This document shows, piece by piece, positions 55,685-64,000 of a DNA stretch of 64,000 nt; position 1 is the first letter of the stretch, and the number at the start of each line of letters is the position of its first letter. The notes beneath the pieces are model-generated. The model worked only from the letters and a program-made list of their open reading frames with translations. It had not been told where the DNA came from and ran no database searches. Source of the DNA: Thecaphora thlaspeos (Eukaryota; Basidiomycota; Ustilaginomycetes; Urocystidales; Glomosporiaceae); NCBI GenBank assembly GCA_900291925.1, contig UWYS01000003.1, positions 496,001 through 560,000 on the forward strand, read 5' to 3'. The translations under genes and the position numbers were made by a program.

Positions 55685-55701
55685 CCCCCCCCCCCCCCCC
55701 C
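55685..55701. repeat. Poly-C homopolymer (17 bases)
   Basis: An uninterrupted C run in the bS18m leader region. Its exact length may be unreliable in assembly. Confidence 0.9.
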
Positions 55702-55744
55702 ACCGTCCTTGCCCGACTCCCCGTCCTCCTCCTCATCTGCCGTC

Positions 55745-56532
55745 ATGTCGTCTGCTTTCACCGTCGCGCGATCATCGGCTCGCCACGTCGCCGCCACCCG
55801 CCGCTGCGCGACCGCCTCCTTTTTCACCTCGTCACGCCGAACCTCGCGATTCGACGAGATCAGCAGCTCCATCGAGAAGCTTGTCGATCGATCAAACTCG
55901 CAGACGTCCGCGCCCGCTTCTGGCCCGTCCTCCTCTTCATCCGCAACGAGATCGGCGTCAGGCGCCGTATACACACCGCGCCCAGATGGCTCCACGGGCG
56001 CTGGCAGGGACCGACAGACTGTCAGCGGCAGGGCCTTCCTCAACGGACACGTAAGTCATACCATACCCCTTCCCGCTCCGCATTGAGCTACAGTCTGCCG
56101 AGTCGCCTCGGTAAACATTAGCTCAATGCCGATTCTTCCTTCCCTCCGCCGCCCTCCGCCGCCCTCTGCCATTAGTACTACAATCCACAAACGCTATCCT
56201 ACCGCAGCATCACAGAGAAGCCGCCATCGGCCGCCCGAGCGCTGCTGGGACCGTCGAACAAGAAGGCAAAGACGACCGACCTCTTCCACATCAACAACCT
56301 CAGGCCAGGCAAGCCCTCACTCCACGACGACTCGTACAAGAACGGCGCCATCCTGACGAGCTACATCACAGAGATGGGCAAGATTATGCCGCGCAGCTCG
56401 ACCGAGCTCACACGCAAGAGCCAACGCAACATCGGCAAGGCCATCCGCAGGGCCAGGGCAATGGGCCTGCTGCCGGTGATGAGCAGGGGAGGGTCTCGCT
56501 ACGGCGGCGCTGGCTGGAAGCCTCAGTCTTAG
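55745..56532 (+). CDS. Mitochondrial small-subunit ribosomal protein bS18m
   Basis: This is a component of the mitochondrial 37S ribosomal subunit. Exons: 55745-56050 and 56176-56532 (donor GTAAGT, acceptor TTAG, phase 0), 220 aa. The first about 45 residues are rich in Arg/Ser/Ala and lack acidic residues, as in a mitochondrial presequence (MSSAFTVARSSARHVAATRR). The bS18 core follows in exon 2: DLFHINNLRPGKPSLHDDSY, ILTSYITEMGKIMPRSSTEL, KSQRNIGKAIRRARAMGLLP. An in-frame ATG at 55619 would add a poly-Pro/Ser stretch coded partly by the C run and is less likely to be the start. Confidence 0.9.
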
Positions 56533-56636
56533 GGGCAACACGTTTGGCGATTGATCAAGATGCTGCAATTCCCATGATGCTGGCAAGCTGCCTTGGCTGT
56601 GTGGCGATACAGGATGATGATGCAGGCGGACGCAAG

Positions 56637-57257
56637 CTAGGCCGTCTGGGCGACGACGAGCTCAGCGGGGGTGCCGCTGATTGAGGCGAGTGCCTCTTCC
56701 TGGCCTACATCCGGCAAGAGGTGGAAGATGTGCTTGAGCGCGTCGACACTGTCGCGCTCGTGGAGCAGCTGCACCACCTCTTCGGGCGCTTGTGCGCACG
56801 CCGCTTGGCCGGCAGGTCGACGTGTGAGTGCGTTTCGGAAGAGGACATCCTGGGCCATCTGGGTGGGGTGGTAGGGATAGAGGTCGGCGTGCAGGCCGTC
56901 GCGCTCGCACATCTGCCTCGTCTCTGCTGCGCCGCCCGGCAAGGGGACGATGCTGTTCTGCACCACCATGTTCATCACCTGGCGAGGGTTTAAGCAGGCG
57001 TAGGGCGAGACGGCGTGTGGCGAGATGTCGACGGTGCGATGCGGCTCGTAGTGTATCGAGGTGTTTTCAAAGGCGAAGGTGACGAGGTGGCGCGCCATCA
57101 GGAGCGCCACCTTGGCGAGCGTGGGCTGCGGAAGGGGCGCATCGTCGTCGTCGTCGTCGTGATCGTCGTGATCGAGGCTGGGCAGCGAGACGCAACCAAG
57201 GTAGCGCCGCAGCTGGGCGATGGTGTAGTAGAGCGATGGGAGCGTGCGGAGCGACAT
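56637..57257 (-). pseudogene. Arylamine N-acetyltransferase-like, catalytic Cys motif missing
   Basis: The frame starts MSLRTLPSLYYTIAQLRRYL and has LMARHLVTFAFENTSIHYEP followed by HRTVDISPHAV. This is the N-terminal helical part of NAT enzymes, where the family has H-L-x-x-V-P-F-E-N-L-x-I-H-Y. The next element should be the R-G-G-Y-C-F/M-E loop with the acetyl-accepting cysteine. Instead the frame goes from NMVVQNS to unrelated residues (IVPLPGGAAETRQM...) and ends after 206 aa, below the usual 260-330. Either it is a decayed gene with an internal deletion or a divergent protein of other function. An upstream in-frame ATG at 57347 adds 30 residues. The frame includes a poly-Asp run (DHDDHDDDDDD). 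Confidence 0.5.
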
Positions 57258-57923
57258 GGCGGCTGCGGGACCCCAGGTGCGAGCGGTGGTGATGGTGGTA
57301 GTGGGTGAGCGGAGGGAGTCGTGGTTGCTTGCATTGCTACTGTACATACACTCTGCTGATGTGTGTGCTGTGCCGACGTACAGTGCAGCTGCCAGGGAGA
57401 GAGTGCGTACATAGTAGAGATATGCGCTCGCCCGTTGCGATGCTTTGCGGCTGCCGTCGTTTGCCGACTCGTTGCCGCCACCGCCACCGCCACCGCCACC
57501 GCCACCGCCACCACCAGCACCGACTCCTCCTCCACCACCTCCTCCTCTTCCTCCTGCTCGCCCTTGCCCTCACCACCATCGCCTCGCTCGCACAGCTTAC
57601 CCACCCTCTCTCCCCCTCTCGGCCCCCACATCCTCCCCCCCTCCACCCTTCCGGCCAACTACCAACTACCAGCTCGCAGCTCCGTGCCACCTTGACTTCC
57701 ACCGCAAGCACACGCACACGCACACGCACACCGGCACACACACACATACGCCGTCTCGAACATCGCTCCTCGTTCATAGCGCCCACACGGCCTCTCTCTA
57801 TGCATCGCATCCTCGCCACTCCAGCCAACGTCCAGCCACTGCGTCCGGCCCTCGATATTACCTCGCCTCTCGCTGCTCACTCTTCTTCTTGCTCTTTCTG
57901 CTCTTGCGCGTGCCCCGCCAGCC
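57258..57923. promoter_or_regulatory. Divergent upstream region, NAT-like / Zn2Cys6 factor
   Basis: These 666 bp hold no supported gene. Simple repeats are present: (ccgcca)n at about 57477-57512 and CA-rich repeats at about 57707-57747, the latter in the leader of the transcription factor. Confidence 0.45.
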
Positions 57924-60900
57924 ATGCAGGCTGCCCTCGCCGCAGCCAGCCCATCGGCCAGCCCATCGGCCAGCTCGTCGCAGCACGCCGACTCGGCCAT
58001 CCACGGCCTCGCCGAGCTCGCCGCCGCAGCCGCAGCAAGCTCCCTCCCCTCGCAGCACACGCAACGAGCCCACACTTCGCCCTTGGCCGCCCTGGCCGAC
58101 GGAGAGACGCCCACCAAGCGCGGCTCCAACCTCGCCTGCCTCAAGTGTCGCGCCATCAAGGTGCGCTGCTCCAGGGCCAAGCCCACAGACCAACGCTGCA
58201 AACGCTGCAACCGCCTCGACCTCGTCTGCGAGTACAAGCAGCACCATCGCGGCCGCAAGCCAAGCAAGCGTCCCAGGATCACCCACCCGAAACAGCAGCC
58301 AGCCGCCCACGACGACGACGCCCACGACGACGACCACGGTCCGCGCCACCCAGGCGTCGCCCGCTCGTCTGCCCCACAAGACGCTCAGGCGCCACATCGT
58401 CTCAGACACGGCACCACCCACAGCCTCTCGCACCATGCCCGCTCCCCAGACGCACAATCACGCAGCGACAAGGATGATCCAGCTCCCGACCCCAGCGACC
58501 CCATCCACGGTCGCTTCATAGGGCCATATCTCTCCACCATCCTCAACCCAGCCTCGGCCAACACGAAAGCTCACCACGCCACCGCCTCGCCGTCACTTGG
58601 CGGTCCACGCCGTGACCCATCGCCGCCTCTCTCCTCGACCCACCCAAGTGCCGCCTCAACCACAACCGCCGCCTCTCACAGCGCCACCGCGGCCGCCGTC
58701 GCCGTCGCCGACATGTGCGACGATGCCGTCGCGCAGCGCGTCATCACCCTCCGCGACGCCAGGGACCTCTTTGCTTTCTTTTTCGCCGAGCTCAATCCTC
58801 CTCTGGCACTCTTCGACCCAAATCTTCACACTGTCGACTACTGTCGCCGCCATCGCCCGCTCGTCTTCTCCGTCGTCGTCGCGACCTCGAGCCGCTTTTT
58901 CCGTCCCGATCTCCACCCGCGCTGTCAGCAGATCAGCAAGTCGGCCATGGGCCTCGCCGCCGCCGACGAGGTGTGCTCTCTCGATCACATCCAGGCCCTC
59001 GTCGTCATCGTCACGTGGAAGGGTTCGACAGACCGCACGATCGATCGTAAGTTCCGCCGCGCCGTCGGCTATGCATACGAGCTCGGCCTCCTCTTCAGCT
59101 TCGACGAGTATCGCACCGCAACGTGCACCGGCAGGGCCACCACGCCCAGCCCGCCCGCGGCCTTCCACGGTTCCAGCGACTGCGCAGCACAGCCGGACGC
59201 CGGCTCGAGCTTAGAGACGTCCCCCATCCAGCGGCGGCGCGAGGAGCGCGACCGTCAGCGTACCTGGATCATGCTCTGTCTCGTACAGGCGGTCCTCAAT
59301 AAGGGCGATCGCGATCAGCGGCCTTTCCCGCTTCAGGTCCCCCTGCGGCACCATCCCGACACCGTGACCTGGTATCACGCCGGTCGCGACCTCACCCTTC
59401 CAATCGACGCTCGGCTCGCATGGTCGCTCGAGATAGTAGCGCTCTTTGTCGAAGTCGAGAACATCGTCGAGCTAACGACGCAGAACCCCAATCCGACCAG
59501 CTTCGGTGTGCTGTTCAACACATTCCGCCAGCGGGCCGATAGTATCCGCACGAGATGGTTCAAGTTGACAAACGGCAGGTGTAAGTTGACGGACACTAGA
59601 CATCCCAGAGGATCACGCATCGGCCAAAACCCACGTCGTTCCCTGCTTTTTTCTTCCTAGCGCTGACTGACGCCTTGCTCCCTCGCTGGCATCCGTCGTC
59701 TGCAGACCGCGCTCGCTACCCTATGGACGAGTCTGCCGTCGCCGAGCTACCCTACCTCGACACCCACAGGCAGATGTTCTTGAGCGAGACGCACTGGCAC
59801 TGGTCGTGCAAGGTGGCCGCTTTCAACGAACAGACGCTCCGTGCCAACCCTAGCGCCCGCGTCGCCTCGGTCGAATTCCTAGCCCAGCCGGGTGTCTGCT
59901 TCGCCCGAACGGCGGGGCTGGCCCTGGACACGCTGCAGCTATTTGTCAACAACATCATCAAGCCCGGCTACCTTCGAGTTGGGCACGACTACCTAGTCAT
60001 CTGCGCCAGTCAGGCGGCCAAGTGGTTGTTCCTCTACCGCGATTCGCTCGATGCCGTAACGCTGCTCTCTGCCCACGCAACGTTGCTCGAGATCGTCAAG
60101 GAGTGCTCGAGGCCCCAGTACCTGCCGAGCGGCGAACCCACCAACATCGAACGCGAGGCGCCGGGATACCTGGCGCGGTACGTCGAGGCGCTGATCGAGG
60201 ATGGTCTGAGCGGAGCAGTACAGAAGGTGGCGGCGCACCGCGGTTCGAAGGCGAGCAGCGCTGACCTTGCCGCGCAGGGCGAGAAGGGCGAGCGACGTAG
60301 TTTCAAGTCTGGCTCCGCGGGGCCTGCTCCACCGAAGCCGTCGGCGAATTATGAGGCTACTTACGCCCCAAGCTCGCTCTCACAGCATCCACCGCTCGCT
60401 CCGCCGCTCTCGTCGTTCCACGACCGCAACGCGACACGTTTTGCCGCTGCAGACAACGCCCGGGCGGACTCCAGCGGTCGGGGAGGGCATCTCCCCGCCA
60501 CCGCTTCTCCTCCCGTCATGACGCCCTACGACCGGAGCCACCGCCAACCGACATCGCAGCTCTCGGTCGTCTACGGCTACGGCGAGGTAAACAGCGCCAT
60601 CATCGCATCGCCTATTGCCTCTTCTCCTTCGACCTCATCAAGCCTCAACGCCGCCAACTCGCACTCGGCCCATCTCTCGAACCAGCCGGCGTATCCAGCA
60701 TTGAACCCGCTCGCCGATGCGAGATCGCTCTCCAGCACGCTCGACAAATCCAGCCAATGGCCAGTCTACGACGGAAGCGCAGGCAGTGTCCCCGTGGATC
60801 CCGGGACGAATCTGAATCAGCAGATGTCGTCGTTTGCCGCCGCTCCGCCCTTCCCACCGCAATCGCCTTACCCGGATAGGCAATTTGTCACCAGAGGACC

Positions 60901-61117
60901 ACTTCAGCAGCCTATGGGAGGCGGCGGCAGCGGACCCCCTCCACCGCCGTCGCTGATGCCGACGGGATTGAGTCAGAACTATGCAATGCCGCAGGCATCC
61001 GCCGTTGCACCCTTGCCGGCGGACAAGGCGAGTCTCGGCAGTCTCGTCAGCCTCAACGCGCAGGACCTGTCGTATTGGGAGAGCATACTCGGATCCGACC
61101 TATCGAGCTTCAGCTGA
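57924..61117 (+). CDS. Zn2Cys6 fungal transcription factor
   Basis: Two exons: 57924-59580 and 59706-61117 (donor GTAAGT, acceptor GCAG), about 1022 aa. The zinc cluster has Cys72, 75, 82, 92, 95 and 102 (CLKCRAIKVRC...CKRCNRLDLVC), spacing C-x2-C-x6-C-x9-C-x2-C-x6-C. A basic stretch follows (RGRKPSKRPR). The fungal-specific middle homology region spans about 260-750, with LFAFFFAELNPPLALFDPN and FRRAVGYAYELGLLFSFDE visible and QRTWIMLCLVQAVLNKGDRD nearby. The C-terminal 300 residues are Ser/Pro/Gln-rich and probably activating. Target genes cannot be inferred. The intron falls within the middle homology region. Confidence 0.9.
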
Positions 61118-61417
61118 GTCTGTGTCGCTCGCCTCGTGAGGGAGAGACGGAGGAAGAGGGACGGAAGCGGAAACAGCAGACATATGTACGTACATGGAAC
61201 GCGAAACGCAAGAGGGGAAGAGCGAAATGTCCATTTTTGAGTCGTCAAAGTTTTGAAGCGAAGCCCGCCCCCAGTGTGTGCGTGGGTGATTGTCCGTATG
61301 GGTGTGATGCGGTGATATGATACATAATTTTGAGCACAGGGAGAAAACGGCAAGGGAGAGTCAAAGGGAGAGGTCGACATAAACAGAAAGGACCCAACAA
61401 AGTCGCTAATGGCATCC
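61118..61417. other. Convergent 3' spacer
   Basis: These 300 bp lie between two stop codons and probably hold both 3' untranslated regions. They are A/G-rich on the plus strand. No gene is seen. Confidence 0.5.
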
Positions 61418-64000
61418 TCAGCGTGCCCGGCCGTACGCTTGTGCGGAATCCCAGAACTGCGTCGGCTGTGCAGTGGCAGCAGTAGCGGCGGTGGTCCGTT
61501 CCTCGCCGTTGTTGCGCGACGCCACCGACGGTCCCAACGGCCCCGGTCCCAATGGCGGCGGGATCGCCGTGGACTGCCCTTGGACGAATGCCGGCCGGTC
61601 AAAATTGATTGTCGGGAGCAAAGACGACCTCTTGTTACCGTCATCGTCACCTCCGCCCGTCGAGGGGGTTCGTGCGAGCAGGTCATCGACGCTCTCAAAC
61701 ACCTCGGCCGCCATTGGCTGTGCGAGGCGCCCGAGCGTCGAGACGGTGTGGAATGACGAAGCACCGGAAACGTCACGTCTCTCGCAACGAGCGTCGGTCT
61801 CGGTATAGCTATCGTTGCCGTTCGTCTTGGACTGCTGCGAATGACCCGACTGGTCGCGCTGAGAGTCGACCCAGAAGGCGTCCTCGCCGCCGCTCTCCGG
61901 ATGTTTCGGCAATGGTTGGGCACCGCCTTGCCTGAATCGGCTTGCTGGAGCGTGGTGAGGCAGCAAGAGCGCTTGTTGCCCGGCGCCGGGAGGGAGCGTA
62001 CCTGATTCCGGGTCGTAGCTACGCCCGCTTAGGGTTCGGCTTAGTGCGCTCGCGCTTCCAGCCATCTCCGTCCTGGTTGTTGCGTTGTCGGATCGATGGC
62101 TGGTCAGATTTGCGGTCGGACCTGTGTAGGCGGAGGCGGAGGCGGATGCAGATGCGGTTGCGGTTGCGGTTGCGGTAGCAGCTGCTAGAGCGGTGGAATC
62201 GAGCGCCTGCTCTGCAGCGGCAGAGCTGCGCCTTGGCCTTTGTGGCCGGACCACTTCGAAGCCTTTAGACTCGGTGGCGTCGTCCGGGGCCGAGTCGAGC
62301 ATTACGTCCGGTCGATCCTTGTCAGCGCCGTCCTTGTCCGTGATGCCGCCGAAGGCGAGCGAGAGAGCGCCCAGCGCTGCGCTCATCTTTCCTAGACCCC
62401 GCCAAGCCCCTTGGCTCCTGGAGGGCCCACGACCCGCCCCGCCGAAGTCGTCATCATCATCATCGTCGTCGTCGCTGCTATCCTCGGTGTGTGCGCCGCT
62501 GCGTCGCTGCCAGAACTTTTTCTTGCTCTCTCCTGCCACTTTGCTGGACGGGTAGCCGCTTGAGGCATACTGGGCGGCAGCCTGGGTGCTGCTGAGGTCC
62601 GTGGGCCTGTTGGCTGGCGGTGAAGCAATCGACCTTGGCCTGTCACTGTAGTCGTCGACCGCTGTACCTTGGCTTAGGGACCGCAGCTTCTGTCTTGACA
62701 AGCTGGCGCTCAAGCCCGCCCTAGCATTCGGTCCTGCCGTGGCGGAAGAAGGGTCGACCGAGACTGCCCTGTAGGGCGAGGCGTCGCTGGCTTTCCCGCC
62801 GCCCGTCCTGACGAAGCCTGCGGCGGCTGGCGGCGAAGCTGGACGTCCCGCCCCTGTGCCGGGCGCCCAAGACGGATTGCTGGGGTTGGTCGCTATCTGC
62901 GAAGGCATTGCGGCCATGATGATACCATCATCATGGGGATCGCCACGGAAGTAAGTCGAGTACGGGCCGCTTGTATCATTAAGGTAGTCCGCGGGCGACT
63001 TGCGACCGTGGTGCTGGCCGTCAAGGTACGAGGCGTAGGAGGTCTGCCGCGAATGCATGGGTATCTTTGAGGTCGACGATGGCAGCGATGAATGCACCTG
63101 GCCGGGTGAGCTTGGGTCAGACGCTGGCAGACCAGCCCGAGAGCCCGGTTGCGCGGCATTGGCCAGCATCAACGTCTGCGTATTGGTCGATCCAGATCGA
63201 TTGAGGGCCTGTCTGGACAGCCTCCTCGGTTTGCTGAGCTGAATCGCGTCCTTCCGCCTTCGAAGCTCGCGGCAGGCACCGCCTAGGCCAGAGGATCGAG
63301 CGGAAGCCCTTTCGTGAAAGGGCACTCTTCCGAAGACGCGTACCAGTCCCTCGACGATCTTGACCAGGAGGATGAGGGCCGCGCAGACGTACAATATGCC
63401 TTGAATCAAGAGGATGACATACGTCAGCCAGCCGACCGGCTCTCGACCGAAATTGACGAGTGAGGACAAGAGGAGGACCAGCACCGCGGTAATGATGCGC
63501 AGCACGCTCGCTACAAAGCTGATCGGGCCCATCGCGGCGCCGTCTCCCCAGGGTAGCCAGAGACTGGCCCCCAGGGCAAACAGCACCTCGGATACGAGGA
63601 TGATGAGCGCCTGCGCGGTGCCGCTGCTCTGACCGGCCCCGATGACGACGCCGAGCACGAGCGAATGTATAAAGTCGATCGCGCAGAAGAGCTGAGAGCC
63701 GGGGCTATAGGTGTTGTAGATGGGTCCGAGAGCGCCGAACGCGCCGATCGAGTCGTAAAGCTTGGCCGTGGGTGTTCGGGAGATTCGAAGAACGAGGTAG
63801 GCAGGGATGAGTACTGACAGGAACGCAAACGCGACGGCAGCCAAAGCTACCGACGTTAGGGAGAACCGGCCTGGGTTCGACATGTTGTAGGTCGCGAAGA
63901 TAGTGATGGGCAAGTGGAAGAGGAAGACGGCTCGCGCGAGGTTGCCGTGCAACATCTTGAGGTGAATACTGTTGTTGCTGGACCCAAAGAGGCTGCGCCC
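61418..64000 (-). CDS. TRP-like / FLC (flavin carrier) family membrane protein, C-terminal part (runs off right edge)
   Basis: Fungal FLC/TRP-like proteins sit in ER, vacuole or plasma membrane and affect FAD transport and calcium. The frame is open to the window edge: SLFGSSNNSIHLKMLHGNLA extends beyond the Met at 63955, so that Met is not the start. About six hydrophobic segments lie in the first 210 visible residues (AVFLFHLPITIFATY; FLSVLIPAYLVLRIS; DFIHSLVLGVVIGAG; ALIILVSEVLFALGASLWLP; IITAVLVLLLSSLVNFG; VILLIQGILYVCAALILLVK). A very long cytosolic tail (about 620 aa) is Ser/Ala/Gly-rich with an acidic run of about nine Asp near 62455-62480. The N-terminal lumenal ML-like domain would be outside the window. 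Confidence 0.8.
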   Translation of the reverse strand, partial: GRSLFGSSNNSIHLKMLHGNLARAVFLFHLPITIFATYNMSNPGRFSLTSVALAAVAFAFLSVLIPAYLVLRISRTPTAKLYDSIGAFGALGPIYNTYSPGSQLFCAIDFIHSLVLGVVIGAGQSSGTAQALIILVSEVLFALGASLWLPWGDGAAMGPISFVASVLRIITAVLVLLLSSLVNFGREPVGWLTYVILLIQGILYVCAALILLVKIVEGLVRVFGRVPFHERASARSSGLGGACRELRRRKDAIQLSKPRRLSRQALNRSGSTNTQTLMLANAAQPGSRAGLPASDPSSPGQVHSSLPSSTSKIPMHSRQTSYASYLDGQHHGRKSPADYLNDTSGPYSTYFRGDPHDDGIIMAAMPSQIATNPSNPSWAPGTGAGRPASPPAAAGFVRTGGGKASDASPYRAVSVDPSSATAGPNARAGLSASLSRQKLRSLSQGTAVDDYSDRPRSIASPPANRPTDLSSTQAAAQYASSGYPSSKVAGESKKKFWQRRSGAHTEDSSDDDDDDDDDFGGAGRGPSRSQGAWRGLGKMSAALGALSLAFGGITDKDGADKDRPDVMLDSAPDDATESKGFEVVRPQRPRRSSAAAEQALDSTALAAATATATATASASASASAYTGPTANLTSHRSDNATTRTEMAGSASALSRTLSGRSYDPESGTLPPGAGQQALLLPHHAPASRFRQGGAQPLPKHPESGGEDAFWVDSQRDQSGHSQQSKTNGNDSYTETDARCERRDVSGASSFHTVSTLGRLAQPMAAEVFESVDDLLARTPSTGGGDDDGNKRSSLLPTINFDRPAFVQGQSTAIPPPLGPGPLGPSVASRNNGEERTTAATAATAQPTQFWDSAQAYGRAR

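Larger units (their letters stand above)
54652..55744. promoter_or_regulatory. Divergent upstream region, IML2 / bS18m
   Basis: This 1,093-bp spacer has no supported gene. It contains an 8-bp tandem array (cgcctggc x4, then tggc x3) at about 55331-55374 and a 17-base C run at 55685-55701, just 43 bp before the bS18m start. Confidence 0.5.

Noticed and set aside
1..64000. tRNA or rRNA genes
   Set aside because: I looked for GGTTCGA-type B boxes with a suitable A box on both strands. The few matches lie in coding DNA or lack a partner; no rRNA-like stretch was seen. A covariance-model scan would settle this.

Overview
The window looks like nuclear DNA of a basidiomycete fungus, most probably Ustilaginomycotina (smut lineage). 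The coding DNA is GC- and CpG-rich. Genes are closely packed and often divergently paired. Introns are short (about 55-200 bp) with GTGAGT/GTAAGT donors. Proteins carry long Ser/Ala-rich stretches, and the gene set (an FHIP subunit of the FHF complex, kinesin-8, Asa1, Cactin, Iml2) is typical fungal housekeeping. Exon structures were joined by eye from splice signals, reading frame and family conservation. No transcript or database search was available.

Region 1 (1-34.4 kb) is a dense block of conserved genes. In order: PIG-S (GPI transamidase, cut by the window edge), a DysF-domain peroxin, ATP12, FHIP, NDUFA2, Pelota/DOM34, a kinesin-8, an S9 peptidase carrying an internal PIG-H domain, an unrecognised acidic/Ser-rich protein, an SDR oxidoreductase, Asa1, Cactin, LSM12 and NPC1. 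The S9/PIG-H gene is the most unusual object here. In one uninterrupted frame, a GPI-GlcNAc-transferase PIG-H subunit with its membrane hairpin sits inside the alpha/beta-hydrolase domain of a prolyl-oligopeptidase-like enzyme, just before the catalytic serine.

Region 2 (34.67-42.15 kb) is a dead Ty3/Gypsy LTR retrotransposon. It has very short TG...CA LTRs (about 105 bp) and a 4-bp target duplication. A pogo/Fot1-like DNA transposon with a TA target duplication is nested inside it. Both coding bodies are strongly CpG-depleted and carry premature stops, many of them TGA where CGA would be expected, but the LTRs keep host-like CpG content. The insertion lies 272 bp upstream of the NPC1 start used here.

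Region 3 (42.15-50.6 kb) is a graveyard: a 5'-truncated chromate transporter, the C-terminal half of a pirin with an in-frame stop, a broken GH31 glycosidase, the first 140 or so codons of an MFS permease, and a GH105 rhamnogalacturonyl hydrolase with a stop and two frameshifts. It may be the remnant of a sugar- or pectin-use cluster.

Region 4 (51.1-64 kb) returns to conserved genes: IML2, mitochondrial bS18m, a NAT-like gene without its catalytic cysteine motif, a large Zn2Cys6 transcription factor and a TRP/FLC-type channel that runs off the right edge. Functional threads include GPI-anchor synthesis and transfer (PIG-H, PIG-S), mitochondrial biogenesis (ATP12, NDUFA2, bS18m), RNA quality control and splicing (Pelota, Cactin, LSM12), organelle traffic (FHIP, kinesin-8) and lipid or peroxisome membranes (peroxin, NPC1, FLC).
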